Part shown: piece after piece, positions 13,100 through 26,740 of the stretch
Numbering within the stretch: the first letter of the stretch is position 1
Layout of the letters: the number at the start of each line of letters is the position of its first letter
NCBI GenBank assembly: GCA_905182995.1
Contig: CAJJDP010000079.1
Coordinates: 199,893 to 263,892, forward strand
DNA length: 64,000 nucleotides
DNA from: Paramecium octaurelia
Lineage: Eukaryota > Ciliophora > Oligohymenophorea > Peniculida > Parameciidae
Reading direction: 5' to 3'
Position numbers and translations under genes: made by a program
Notes under the pieces: model-generated
Database searches by the model: none
Told to the model about the DNA's origin: nothing
What the model saw: only the letters and a program-made list of their open reading frames with translations

Positions 13100-13826
13100 C
13101 CTTAATGTATGAAATAGATCTTGTATCATTGGTAATTATTTGTGACTAGATTGTTATGCATTTAAGTGTAAAAGGATAACAATCAAATTACAAGTCAAGA
13201 TCTTATTGTACTCTGCAAAAGGAACCATGCTTTAGACTTTAGATAGGATAAATAAAGCACCCTTGCAACTATGCTCCTGAATTATTTTTAAAATTGATTA
13301 AAACCTTGATAATACATGAATTATATCATAAAAAATACTTGATTTATTATATTGAATTTTATTATTTTAATTACAAATTGACAATTCAATTAATATTTAC
13401 AATCAATAGAACTGCATAAAGAAGCTACTCCTTACTTCAAAATGTTATTTAGAAAATAGTATTATGGTTGTGAAATAGAGAGTTGGCCTTAGGGATGCAT
13501 TTTAGCTGAAATGGCTTTAAGAAGCCCGTTATTTAGTGACAAAACTTAGATTAAATATTTATTTGATTTATTCTAATTTTTGAGGTACTGGAATTCAATC
13601 TCAGGTTATGTCAAAATTAAATTCCCTTTGTGGATTGATATATAATCAAAATAGAAATTAATTGAATAAATGAAATAGTAGACATAATTCAAAATATATC
13701 GCCGAAAGATTACTCACTCTTAACAAAATATTAAATTAGGATGAAGTAGTTTTATTCTAAAAACTGTTCAGTATTAAGCCTGAAAATAATTTAGATATAT
13801 TAGAAATTTTACAGCATCCTTTTTGA
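13100..13826 (+). pseudogene. Decayed CDK-type protein kinase
   Basis: Fragments of a CMGC kinase appear in order but in shifting frames. A CNYAPELFL piece matches the APE motif. WPQGCILAEMALRSPLFSDK matches the alpha-F to alpha-G region of CDKs (WSVGCIFAEM...PLFPG). ILQHPFF at ~13805-13823 matches the C-terminal HPFF motif. The glycine loop, HRD and DFG are not recoverable. No intron explains the shifts, so this is an eroded paralogue. Confidence 0.6.
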
Positions 13827-13827
13827 A

Positions 13828-14640
13828 ATGCTGTTAGTTAGTTAGTTAATATACATACATTTATTACAAAGAACTGAAGTTCAAAGAGTGTTTCAATTTC
13901 AAACTGAAATCATTCAAACTATGCGGATTACCTTAATTGATTTGTTGATTGATTTATGCATTCATTTTTAGTTGATGGATGAGACGTTTGAATCTTTCGA
14001 TCATTTATATTGATTTGGTTTTGTGAACAATGAAGATAAGTAGAAAGAATTTATAATTGATTTGAGTTGCGTCCTTAAAATTTGCTGAGTATTATATTTC
14101 ATTAATTTCTATAGTGTTTATAATGAAAGGTCTAAGGAATACTTTAAGCAAGAGATTGTCATGCCTATGCTTATATTACTGCCAATCATCTCTATACTTA
14201 ATTTCATTGAACAACTGTAACTTAACTTACAGGATTCCAATTTAGTTCTTAAAAAAAATATAAATTCAAAATTGAAAGTGAATCGTCAATATTATCTTAT
14301 TACTTTTGTGACTTTTTTATTATGGAATATGAATAGCTAGCTCATTATTGAAAGACTATTTTATGCTGTTTATTGCTTATTGTTGGCTTTGAATAAAAAA
14401 AATGAAGATATAAGTTCAAGCTAACAATTTTAGTTTACTGAATAAGATGTAACTGAAGCGTACAATAGATTTTTCAATGTATGGTAATTTATTGAGTTAT
14501 CGCCACAAATTAACTCCTTAGAGATTTGCTTGTAGATACTTAAACATTTAAATCCTGATACATAGAATTAAATATACAAAACTCCGAGTTTATAACTTAA
14601 TTTTTGGGATGATAATTCTTTTTTTATATATATATATATA
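13828..14640 (+). pseudogene. Broken reading frame of unknown identity
   Basis: One frame starting at ATG 13828 looks protein-like for about 270 codons, with amphipathic helices such as ERSKEYFKQEIVMPMLILLP. It is interrupted by in-frame TGA codons at 14011-14013 and 14086-14088 that no GTA...AG intron removes. It may be a relic, or an intact downstream part with a misread 5' end. Beyond 14650 the open frame is only the shadow of the minus-strand zinc-finger gene. No family was recognised. Confidence 0.3.
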
Positions 14641-14649
14641 TAATGCTGC

Positions 14650-15488
14650 TCATAATTGTTCCTTCAAAGACACTACCTTCCGTACTTATCGTTGAATGAT
14701 TAATTAGAGCTATGTACAAGACTAATAGATTAAATGAAATTTATACGAGTTGCCCATCTTGTTGAAAGCGCTGACATCTTCATTCAACTTAATCTTCTTA
14801 ATAGTATGTGGTTCTTACTATGTGCTGTCTTAATGTTCAACGCTATCCTCCTAGATGGACGAGAAGTAACCACATCTATCAGAATCGGAATGAAGAGTCG
14901 GTGTATTTTGAGGCATACTTCGATTCTTCTAAAATTCATCAGCCATAGAATGGATGAGATTGATGACTTTGTTCTTCCTAAACTTCAATTTGTGGTTTTT
15001 AGATTCAGTGTGCTAAACAATGAATTCCATTATTTACTTAGAGATAATCCTCGATCGATTATTTACAAACATTGCAATAGATTCTGGTTCCCCTTGGTTT
15101 TGGGATAAACTTCATATAGTAAATTTAATATATACTAGATCCTTGTTCTTCTCCTACACCTCCTATAATTTTTTATCAAATTAAGATCTGTAATGAATGC
15201 TATTGGCCAAATGCACAGGCTAAAAATTATTAAAATAAAATACTTAATCTATCTAGAGGATAAAGCCAGGTTACGATGGCTCTCCGTCATTGCTAAATAT
15301 CGGTACTGTATTCTGTTTACACCCTAAAACTCTGAACTTTAGAATTTAACTTACTCACTGTACATAGGGGAATAATCAATTGCAATCTTGGTATCAGCAG
15401 ATTCCTTACAACGAGGTTTCATCAAAAATACATTTTTCAGATCTAACACAGAGTTTAATTAAGCTTGTTAAGTAGATTATGATGACAT
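14650..15488 (-). CDS. Dbf4-type zinc-finger protein
   Basis: A 246-residue protein with introns at 15013-15037, 15110-15135, 15220-15243 and 15332-15354. The key feature is CNVCKQSIEDYLQHTESKNH, which has the exact Cys-x2-Cys-x9-His-x5-His spacing and internal Tyr/Asp/Leu/Ser pattern of the DBF4 zinc finger. Upstream, a stretch containing NDGEPSQPGF resembles the Dbf4 M-motif. Dbf4 activates the Cdc7 kinase that fires replication origins. The protein is short for Dbf4 and no BRCT domain is visible, so it may be a minimal Dbf4 or another protein using the same finger. The second coding exon boundary was chosen to keep the frame. Confidence 0.6.
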
Positions 15489-15525
15489 TCTCTCTTCTTT
15501 ATATTTTAATTAATGATTATAATCG

Positions 15526-16080
15526 ATGAAAATATTAAATACAGATCAATTCTTTATTAAAGAAATTCATTCTCCTCTGAAACATTTAATGATAAATGAC
15601 TTTTTATTGAAATTCATTTCGTATTCCAATTTTCACTATTTAATTATTCTCCATTTTCAACCCGCCAATCAACTAAAATGAATCTTTTTTTATCTAATTT
15701 TCAAATCGACCTTCAAAATGATTAATTTAATTCAAATACTTACATGTATTTTAATGTGTTCTTAAAGAAACTCTAGAATCTTGATGATTTTTAATAGGTG
15801 CTATCATATCTATCAATTTGTTATTTTCTAACTGATCAAATCTTTCGAAGGTTTTTGTTTTTCATTTGAAATTGCACAATTTAATATTCTAATATTATTG
15901 GATATTAATAGAATTTAATTTAGAAAATATTCAATTGAATTATAAGATAGCAAACTATTTAGATTTAATTCATAATATAAGTCAGTAATCAGTAGGTTGA
16001 ACAATAATTCTGGAAGATAAATTTTAATTAAAAAAGATATGAATTATATGATTGATCTACTAGAACTACATTTTATTTGA
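15526..16080 (+). pseudogene. Probable frameshifted gene of unknown function
   Basis: Three protein-like pieces follow each other: MKILNTDQFFIKEIHSPLKH (from 15526, ending at a TGA), a second in the +1 frame beginning MNLFLSNFQIDLQND, and a third back in the first frame ending KKDMNYMIDLLELHFI before TGA 16078-16080. The first join needs one extra base in an A run. No intron accounts for the shifts. It is either a relic or a gene with sequencing errors. It diverges from the zinc-finger gene. Confidence 0.3.
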
Positions 16081-16214
16081 TTTTTGTTTGTAAATTAAAA
16101 CAAATTAGCTAAAGTAGTTTTGAGTATAGAACAATAGAAATTTGATAGATTATCCAGTGTTTAGTGACCCTAGAAAGTAACAACCTTGTTTTCCTCAATA
16201 ATTCAAAATATATA

Positions 16215-17017
16215 TCATGATTGTTATTATTATTATTATTACTATTATTATTCATTTTTAACTCTACCTATTTCTTCCAAGAGAGGACCATTCTCAGCCA
16301 TAAATTTAGCAAATATTTCTACTTCTCCAACAAGTTTTTCATTATCCAACATTAATAGATCCTATAAAATGTTGGATTGAATTATAATACTTTTTCTTTT
16401 TGCAATTACTCTGAACAAGCTTTAAATACTGCTAATACTTCATTCATTTTTAAAATTTGTTTTTGTTCAATTTCAGTTGCTTTTTGTAATTTGCTAATGA
16501 GCTAATCAGCATTTTTTGATTTTTCCTAAAGAATAGATTATTCTTATTCAGCTTTTTTGATATCCAATTTCAAACTCTTATCCAAGCCTTCCAATTCATT
16601 TTGCATTTTATCAACATCGATCTCTTCAACTTGATCCTACATTTAATTCATGAATTGCGATGCTGATTATACTATAAGGACATAATAAATAGTGATACAT
16701 CTCTCTTCAAGTGAATTAATCTGCTGCTCATATTTCTTTTAGGCATGTAGCATTTTCTCTTGGTAAATCTTAGCTATTTTTTATTCTTTATCCTTTAGTT
16801 CCTATAGCTCCAATCTCTTCTATTAGATAGTTTGATTTAGATGAGATTGATTTTATTAAGTTGGATGTTAGGAGGCAAATGGCAAAGTTGTTGTGATATG
16901 GTTTTCCTTGTCTGAATGCAGTTTCTCGTCACAAAAGTAACACAGAATAAGAGAACAGGTCACGCAATTGAGAATGGCTATGTTTTTGTTGCAAGATTAA
17001 CACTTTGATTTATTCAT
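16215..17017 (-). CDS. B-box zinc-finger coiled-coil protein
   Basis: A 248-residue protein with introns at 16362-16390 and 16672-16698. The N-terminus is a B-box-like zinc finger: MNKSKCQSCNKNIAILNC, then TCSLILCYFCDEKLHSDKENH, giving paired Cys residues followed by Cys/His ligands. Residues ~60-230 form a long coiled coil rich in Gln, Lys and Glu. The tail ends in a Gln run encoded by TAA/TAG codons. No RING precedes the B-box, so this is not a full TRIM protein. Its start codon is 7 bp from that of the CDKL kinase on the other strand. Function is unknown; a scaffold role is inferred. Confidence 0.75.
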
Positions 17018-17021
17018 TTAA

Positions 17022-18557
<1,536 letters not shown>

Positions 18558-18825
18558 TTGAAAATCTATATATTTCACAAATATTTAAACAATCATACTT
18601 TAGGTAGGGACTCTGTTGATTTCTATGATTTTGTCGAAATTTCTATAATCAATACATCTGCATTATAATACAGTATTTCAATGAATTAATCTTTTAAGAT
18701 TGTAGCTGATATTACCCTTATGTGCTAGTTTAGTATTTCTGATATCTTCAATCAAAATTATATTTAAAAAACAATTCATATACAATATGTATGTTTTATA
18801 TGCAATTTCTTTTAATAAATTATAC

Positions 18826-21800
18826 ATGTATTAAGATGAAATTCTTGCTGATAAACATTTAATTCTAGAAGGAATAATAAAGGATTTCCAACCATAGAAA
18901 GTAAATGAGTACCAACAATTCAATGACATTGAAGAATTATTGAAAGGAACGCCAAATATAGAAGTGGAATAATAATCCAATCAATCTAAAATTTCCATTT
19001 AGCCTGAAACACAAGTTGAAAAATAATATACCTATGAAGAAATAGATAAACTCTTGCATTAATTCACTTTGGGAGAGTATCCTTCAAGCAATAGAGAAAG
19101 TATTAAACAAACTGAGCAAAACAAACAGATTCCATACATCTTGGATTACGTGGATTAATTAGAAAAAGAACCTTATCAAGTCATCCAAAAATACAATGAC
19201 GATTCCGATTTAATTTAGCATTATGAGAATCAGAAATAGGCTAATAATACTTTTCAAGAAGTCAAAATGGATCGCAAACTTAAGGATCTTTATTCATCAA
19301 TCTTTTAGAATGACTTCAGAATTAAATGTATCACGTGTTTTAGCAGTACTATTGCTATTGGAACTACAAAAGGATTCATTTATTTAATCAGTGACAAAAT
19401 TGTTAAACTAGAATCAGATCCTAGCATTACTGTCTGTCCAATCATTTGTTTAAGATTTAATGAAGATGGTCAATTCCTATTGGCTGTCTCACAACAGTAA
19501 ATTCTATTATACAACAAGAATAAATTCTGCAAAGCTTTTTAGAAAATGACTGAGGGAATACCACTTACTATGACAATGTTAAATGGAAATAAGGATTTCT
19601 TTTGTTAATTCTTGGTTTGTGATTCTCTTGGGAAAGTGAACTTGATGAAAATTAGGAAGAATTTATTTACATATGGGATAGAAAGATACCCGATATTTCA
19701 GGATTGTGCTTTTGGAGTCTGTCATTGTTGTGAATCTATTAAAATCAAAGATATGTAAACTGTTGCATTTGTATATAAAGCAGTAGTCTTTGTTGCAATT
19801 ATAGAGCCTAAAATATTTTTGATTTTTAAAAAGAAATATGAAGTAAAAAAAAGATAGCTCCTATGTGCAAAATGGTAAATTGAAAGTGAAAATCCTGTTT
19901 TAGCTGTTAGTAATGGCAAAGTGATAGAAATAATAAAGATGAACTATGAAAATAAGGAGGGAAAGTTTATCACCAGTTTTGAAGTAGTTCTAACATATAA
20001 TTTGAATGATGATGTGTAATTCTTAGCATGGATGAGTGATAATATATTATTCTTAAAAAATGATAGGAAGAAGTATTCATTGATTGCTATTTCTGAGATT
20101 ACTGAAAATAATGTTTTAGTCGTCTAATCACAATTATCACAAGATGTTGCTGATTAACAAATAGGAGAAGATAAAATTTAATCTTTTTAGAATACTATAT
20201 GTCAAAATCATAATTAATTATATTACATTCAAATCGATGAAAATGGACATCAACAATAAAACATTATTCATTATTAATTGATAACTTGGTAGGATTACAT
20301 TGAATAATTGACATCTAATCACAAATGGACAGAATGTATGGGATTATGTTTGTATTTATATTTGGGTAAACAATTAAAATTTGCTGGTTTACCAAAAACT
20401 GGAAGACAAGAATTCTTAAGACCATATTTTAATGAGAGACTCAAATAATTTGTTGAAATCAGCATTTCTCATTAAACAATTGGTGTGCTTATTCCTACAA
20501 TTATTGAATTCATGGTTACTATATAATCTTATGACTATTTATTTAGAGAAATCAAAAGCATTCTTCAAAAACACAATTTAGAATTGCAATTTTATAATAG
20601 CTTAGAACCATTTATCTTAAAGAATGCAATCAAATTCATACCTGATGACTCTTTGAAAGATATAATGATTTATTTAATCAATTAGTAGAAAAAATTAAAT
20701 ATCTTGAAATAACTAATAATTAATTTAGATATAAAATTGTTGGATCCCATAATAATCTAATAATTATGTATAGAAAATAATTTATTTACTCTTTTGATTT
20801 ATATTTCACCTAGAGTTGATGAAGATTATAAAACCCCACTGTTCAAAATGTATGCAGTCTATAGGTAATTGATTAAAGGGGACTAAACGTCTCTACAAAA
20901 GTATTTAAAATCAATCTAAGTTGATTTGGATAAAAATCAATCTACAATAGAAAAAGAAATCTAATTGCTAGGTTACAAATGTTTGTGGAATCTTCATATG
21001 TTGTTGATAGGTGAATTATTCCCTTAATAGAAAATACCAGAAAATTAATGGGCATCTATCATAGCTGAAATCTTATCTTGGTTATTACAATATGATACTC
21101 TGGAAGAATTTCTAAAAATTGATTCTTCCATTTTTTTAAATGAATTATTGATAATATTCACAAATAGAGAGAAATATGAATAACTCGAATAACATAAAAT
21201 TACTATAGCAAATGAATAATTATAAGTTAACGATTTAAGCTTATCTGAAATTGTTATTTTATTATTAGAGGCTTCATCGAAGAAGTTAAACCTACTTGAT
21301 TAACTAAGTAATTTCGTTTATGAAATTATGAAGTTAGGATACCCAATTAAATATGAACACTTTTTGAATGTTGTTAAATGTCATTTCAAGGATCCATACA
21401 CTAATTTATAAACATTGGTTGAAAAAAGCAATTATAAATTTCAACATCTAGAATACTTTAAATTGCCAGATTTTAATATACAAAATAAAAATATTAGAGA
21501 TTCTGTGTTTGTCTCTTATATTAATCAATTTAAAGATAAATTAATTAATGATTAAGAAGCTATTTCCATAATAATACAGGAAGCTTCTTGTTCTGAGCTT
21601 CAATCCATAAGGGCTAAAGCACAGATATATTTTATAAAAGACGAATGGCAATTTTGTTTGTAGAGTTTATTGACTTCAAATAATGAGGAGGACAAAGTAA
21701 TTATATTCTAATTAATAAGATTTTCATATTTGATTACATTGAACAGATGATAAATGTGAGTTAGTATTCTGAACTAAGAACTGAAATTTTGAAATATGTG

Positions 21801-22954
21801 TTAAGCATAGTTCCATAATTGGTAAGAATACATTGTGACTTAATTCTAGGTGAGCATTTGTGCTGAGAAATTAAGATAAATCCTTTAATATTACAAAGAA
21901 GAGGATTATAAGGCAGCAATAGAAATGTTAGATTCTCATCCAAATTTAAAATTGAAATTACTTTCAGAGATTATTTAGGAAAAAAGGAATAATAAATTTT
22001 TGGTAGAAGATAAATTAATGATTTCTTTTTTCAAGTTAATATGTTAATATCATCCAAAAGATGCATATGAATAATTGCAATATGGAGACTTTCCTTAAGA
22101 TGAATGTTTGAGATTGTGTGAAGAATTTCAAATAATGAAAGGTGTGGCTTTTTTAAAAGAAAGAAGTGGTCGTTATATGGAGGCTTTGAACTTATATTTT
22201 GATGTAATTTAATAATTGATTATTTAAATAGATTATTAGTGTTGAATTAAAAAAGATGTAAGTGATAGAATATGATTAATAAAGTCAGATTGAACAAATC
22301 TAAATCTTAATTTTGCCTTGTTTGAAAATCTGTAGAGATAATCACTCAAATGAAGAAGAAAGTACTAGTTATTGGTTTACTCTTGTTATACGAATGGTTT
22401 AGTTGAGAGAGGAGTTCAAATATAACAAGAACATCTTTAAGTCACTGAACAATGTCTATTAGGTTATGTTGGAAGAATTATTGGAGAGAGTTCATTTATA
22501 TTAAATAATAATGAATATTAAAATATTATTTGGATCATTTACTCATTTAGAGGAGTTGAGGAGAACATTCAGTAAACTCTTGTCGTCGTGTTCATTTGAA
22601 CTTTATAATCAATAATAATTAATTAGAGTATTATAATTGGATTATATGAAAAATTTGATGAGCTTATTTGAATTGCAGTAGATTGGAGTTAATTTCAACC
22701 CTTCTTGTTAGACTTGTTTTGAAATTCGAAATTAATACATGTTAGCATTTATGGGATGCAGTCATCTGTATCATCATGGTTGTGCTCCTAAAATTTAGAA
22801 TATGATAGTTTGTGAATAATGTTTAACATAAAATTCTTACAAATGTAAATATTTAAAATAGAATAGTGAGAATATAACTAGATTCAATAGTTTAAAAAAA
22901 TGGAAGATAAATGCCAACTATTAAGATGAAAAACCAAGAATAAATAGAAGATGA
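18826..22954 (+). CDS. VPS8: Vps8-like CORVET subunit with beta-propeller and RING
   Basis: A 1340-residue protein with introns at 21697-21719, 21822-21849, 22204-22231 and 22258-22284. The N-terminal third resembles a WD40-type propeller (IAIGTTKGFIYL; FNEDGQFLLAVSQQ). The centre is alpha-solenoid with a KWTECMGLCLYLYLGKQ block typical of the Vps8 core. Near the C-terminus is a RING-type finger (C-x2-C ... GCSHLYHHGC ... CEQC, ~22705-22835). CORVET tethers early endosomes with Rab5. Vps41 is the main alternative, but the core block favours Vps8. An upstream in-frame ATG exists at 18787. A seven-A run at 22894-22900 may hide a frameshift: skipping it extends the protein to a TGA at 23046-23048 with a charged, natural-looking tail. 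Confidence 0.75.
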
Positions 22955-23048
22955 GGAAATGACAAAAGAAGAAATTCGCATGAATAGGATCAACAAATGG
23001 AAAAGACATGATATTGAAAATGAAATTAGCGAATAATAATATTACTGA

Positions 23049-23449
23049 GCTTATATCGTATTAAAATTATTAAATGTATGTCTAGCCACTCAGATGAAAA
23101 ATTAAGTTGACTATATCTTTACTATCAAGTCCTATTATTAATTAAATGTCTACAATATATATATCAAATTAATCTTATTGATTATTAAAGATCAATGGGA
23201 ATCTTTTATACTTTAAGTAGAAATACTTAGTAAAGTTATATTTATTTCAAGGTATTGGATGAGAAATCTCAATATTCAAAATCTGATCACTTATAGAATT
23301 AAAAACATAAATATTTAACAGTTAAATTCACCACTTATAAGAGTTGAAGCTTAGATCGATAATAATGTTAATTGATTGAAAAAAGATCAAAAGAATTAAA
23401 ATCTTATTAATAAAATTGATAATTAGTTAATTTATTGATTTTAATAAAT
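23049..23449. other. Intergenic stretch with an uncertain small ORF
   Basis: A possible 80-odd-codon gene starts at ATG 23078 (MSSHSDEKL). If a GTT...AAG segment of 24 nt is treated as an intron it ends at TGA 23345-23347. The donor is atypical and no family is recognised, so it is not called as a gene. Confidence 0.15.
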
Positions 23450-23713
23450 ATGGGTTGTGGAAGTTCTGATGTTAGAGACAATAGTAATTCTAATGAAAAT
23501 ACATCTAAAGGAGAAAGTAAGTTTAAGAAGGAACATGAATCAAAATAAAACGACCATAATCAAGTGGATGGATATTTCAGAGAAGAAAAATAAAAATAAG
23601 AAAAGATGCTCACATTACCAAGGGAGGATAGACACTTTAAAGAGGATGGGCATAATTTGGATCAAAATAAAGAAAAGAAATAATCTAATAAACCAACGAA
23701 AGCTGCCTTTTGA
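23450..23713 (+). CDS. Small MGCGSS protein, probable N-myristoylated/palmitoylated
   Basis: An 87-residue intronless frame. It begins MGCGSSDVRDNSNS: Gly2 with Ser5/Ser6 fits the N-myristoylation consensus, and Cys3 could be palmitoylated, together giving a dual membrane anchor. The remainder is very hydrophilic (Lys, Glu, Asp, Asn, Gln) and probably disordered. Such small acylated proteins often dock at plasma, ciliary or cortical membranes. The function is unknown. The stop is immediately followed by the first copy of the 1383-bp duplicated block. Confidence 0.6.
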
Positions 23714-25096
23714 TAATATTATATTATTGAATATCTATCAATGATGACTTTACAAATTCCAAATATTTGGTTCCTCTACTATATCATATTTATGATATTC
23801 ATGTTCAGTAATGACTCCACTTTGTTTAATAACAACAGATTTTTTGGGTGCCCCAGATAACCCACCTAAAAATATAGTCGAATTAATTACCTAATTTTTC
23901 AATTGCTCTCACATGTTGAAGCCCATAAATAACCTCTCCAAAAGCAACTGACTTTTTATCAAGCCATTCAGCAGGACCCAAAGTAATTATGAAACCAGCA
24001 TCATTGCTATTGATTTTTGGGTTCGAAGTTGTTAATAATCCTACTCTATCATGCTTGATTCTGTAATTTTCATCAGGAAAGGATTTTCCATAGATAGATC
24101 CTCCTAATGCACCGCCCCAAATTCCTCTGAATGGTAGAATCTTATGAATTTATGAATCCTAATAATGAAGCTTTTTGCCATCTACTTAAACTCCTTGAGC
24201 TATTCTCAAAAAGTTTGTCGCTGTCTTTGGAGCAACATTATCAAAAAGCTAATAAATGAATACATCCAATACCTAAAATACAATTCTACCTAATGGATTA
24301 CCACCGACCTCAACATCGAAGAATACTCGTGTTAGAGGATTTGCATGAGCGGGTGGAACTGAAATGGGGAATATTCGTCCAATTCTAAACATTTATATAA
24401 TAATAATAAATTAGTTATCAATATAATTGATTGAGAAATATTTAATCATTTATCTCAAATATATACATAAAATACCTTATACAGTTATTAGATTTTTCAA
24501 ATAATCCCATTATTTCACTTCTCAAAAACAATTAATGTTTGCTTCTTGATTTTTTTTGGACCAGATGTGTAAAGGAACCCTCCCCTCATTCATTTCTTCT
24601 TTGATAAAAGGGCATAATTATATTAATTCCATTAAATATTTGATCTATTTCCAATATATGAGATATTTCTGATAGTTCTAAAAATTATTATCATTAAACA
24701 TTGTAAGGCTCATAAAATTAATTTGGTTTTGTTCATCATAAAATATTTATTTTTTGTTAACGCATTCAGTTGAATTACTATTTAACTTATAAACCTATTA
24801 ATTTCAGATTGATCAATCAGATATTAATCCCATTTTGACAATGAAAATACTACATTTTTGCAAAACTAAAGTGTAGATCTACTCTTTTTTCATACTATTT
24901 CTAACATCTTCATACTCACATGTCTCTATTTATTATATTGTGTATTGGTTTTAATCCTTCTGAATAATTAAAATTTTATGAAAAATGTTTCAATCAACAG
25001 GATTTGTCATTTTTTATATACTGTTATGAAATTTGCAATAAAGCTTTTGCTCGTTATATTGCGACTATAAATGACTAATGGATTTTCAAATATTAA
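23714..25096. repeat. Copy 1 of a perfect 1383-bp direct duplication
   Basis: Bases 23714-25096 recur at 25098-26480 with a constant offset of 1384, separated only by the N at 25097. The unit holds the cyclophilin-like gene and ~700 bp of AT-rich sequence with no convincing gene. I saw no mismatch in the stretches compared. Most likely two overlapping contig ends were placed head to tail. Confidence 0.9.
23738..24392 (-). CDS. Cyclophilin-like protein (copy 1)
   Basis: A 201-residue protein with introns at 23866-23890 and 24249-24272. The beta-barrel landmarks of cyclophilins are visible: TRVFFDVEVGGNPLGRIVFQLF, NVAPKTATNFLRIAQG, SIYGKSFPDENYRIKHDRVGLL, SNDAGFIITLGPAEWLDKKSVAFGEVIYGL and the AIEKLGG loop. 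The catalytic FHR...Q region is replaced by IHKILPFRGIWGG, so the active-site Arg and Gln are missing. This suggests a non-catalytic, binding-type cyclophilin. A short N-terminal extension (MFRIGRIFPISVPPAHANP) precedes the domain. Confidence 0.8.
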
Positions 25097-25097
25097 N

Positions 25098-26480
25098 TAA
25101 TATTATATTATTGAATATCTATCAATGATGACTTTACAAATTCCAAATATTTGGTTCCTCTACTATATCATATTTATGATATTCATGTTCAGTAATGACT
25201 CCACTTTGTTTAATAACAACAGATTTTTTGGGTGCCCCAGATAACCCACCTAAAAATATAGTCGAATTAATTACCTAATTTTTCAATTGCTCTCACATGT
25301 TGAAGCCCATAAATAACCTCTCCAAAAGCAACTGACTTTTTATCAAGCCATTCAGCAGGACCCAAAGTAATTATGAAACCAGCATCATTGCTATTGATTT
25401 TTGGGTTCGAAGTTGTTAATAATCCTACTCTATCATGCTTGATTCTGTAATTTTCATCAGGAAAGGATTTTCCATAGATAGATCCTCCTAATGCACCGCC
25501 CCAAATTCCTCTGAATGGTAGAATCTTATGAATTTATGAATCCTAATAATGAAGCTTTTTGCCATCTACTTAAACTCCTTGAGCTATTCTCAAAAAGTTT
25601 GTCGCTGTCTTTGGAGCAACATTATCAAAAAGCTAATAAATGAATACATCCAATACCTAAAATACAATTCTACCTAATGGATTACCACCGACCTCAACAT
25701 CGAAGAATACTCGTGTTAGAGGATTTGCATGAGCGGGTGGAACTGAAATGGGGAATATTCGTCCAATTCTAAACATTTATATAATAATAATAAATTAGTT
25801 ATCAATATAATTGATTGAGAAATATTTAATCATTTATCTCAAATATATACATAAAATACCTTATACAGTTATTAGATTTTTCAAATAATCCCATTATTTC
25901 ACTTCTCAAAAACAATTAATGTTTGCTTCTTGATTTTTTTTGGACCAGATGTGTAAAGGAACCCTCCCCTCATTCATTTCTTCTTTGATAAAAGGGCATA
26001 ATTATATTAATTCCATTAAATATTTGATCTATTTCCAATATATGAGATATTTCTGATAGTTCTAAAAATTATTATCATTAAACATTGTAAGGCTCATAAA
26101 ATTAATTTGGTTTTGTTCATCATAAAATATTTATTTTTTGTTAACGCATTCAGTTGAATTACTATTTAACTTATAAACCTATTAATTTCAGATTGATCAA
26201 TCAGATATTAATCCCATTTTGACAATGAAAATACTACATTTTTGCAAAACTAAAGTGTAGATCTACTCTTTTTTCATACTATTTCTAACATCTTCATACT
26301 CACATGTCTCTATTTATTATATTGTGTATTGGTTTTAATCCTTCTGAATAATTAAAATTTTATGAAAAATGTTTCAATCAACAGGATTTGTCATTTTTTA
26401 TATACTGTTATGAAATTTGCAATAAAGCTTTTGCTCGTTATATTGCGACTATAAATGACTAATGGATTTTCAAATATTAA
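25098..26480. repeat. Copy 2 of the 1383-bp duplication
   Basis: Identical to 23714-25096 and preceded by the single N at 25097. The sequence to its right (from 26481) is unique, while the sequence to the left of copy 1 is unique. That is the pattern of a contig overlap represented as a gap. Confidence 0.9.
25122..25776 (-). CDS. Cyclophilin-like protein (copy 2, probably the same locus)
   Basis: Base-for-base repeat of the gene at 23738-24392, including its two introns (25250-25274 and 25633-25656). If the duplication is an assembly artefact, the organism has one gene here, not a tandem pair. The same missing catalytic residues apply. Confidence 0.7.
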
Positions 26481-26740
26481 ATAATTCTTAATTTATTTCC
26501 TAAAAAACTAAAGTAGAGGAATTAAAATCTCAAGAAAAATGAATTTTATACATTAATTTTAACCATTGTAATAGCTTTTAAAATGTATACCCATTTTTTA
26601 TTTAGCTTTTGTGCTTTCGAATTTTTGAAATTACAAATTCTCAGTGTCTTTTTAATAAAGATTTGTCCAATTTAAGAAAATTTGTTAATATTAAATAGGT
26701 TAAATTATATTTATTTTTTAATAATGTAATAATAACACAA

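Noticed and set aside
14734-15108. A 124-residue plus-strand frame starting MKFIRVAHLVES
   Set aside because: It lies antisense to the Dbf4-type zinc-finger gene, whose Cys/His spacing and spliced frame are far stronger evidence.
23450-23744. A 95-residue standard-code frame starting MEVLMLETIV
   Set aside because: The overlapping frame starting MGCGSS at 23450 has an acylation motif, natural composition and a clean TGA under the ciliate code.
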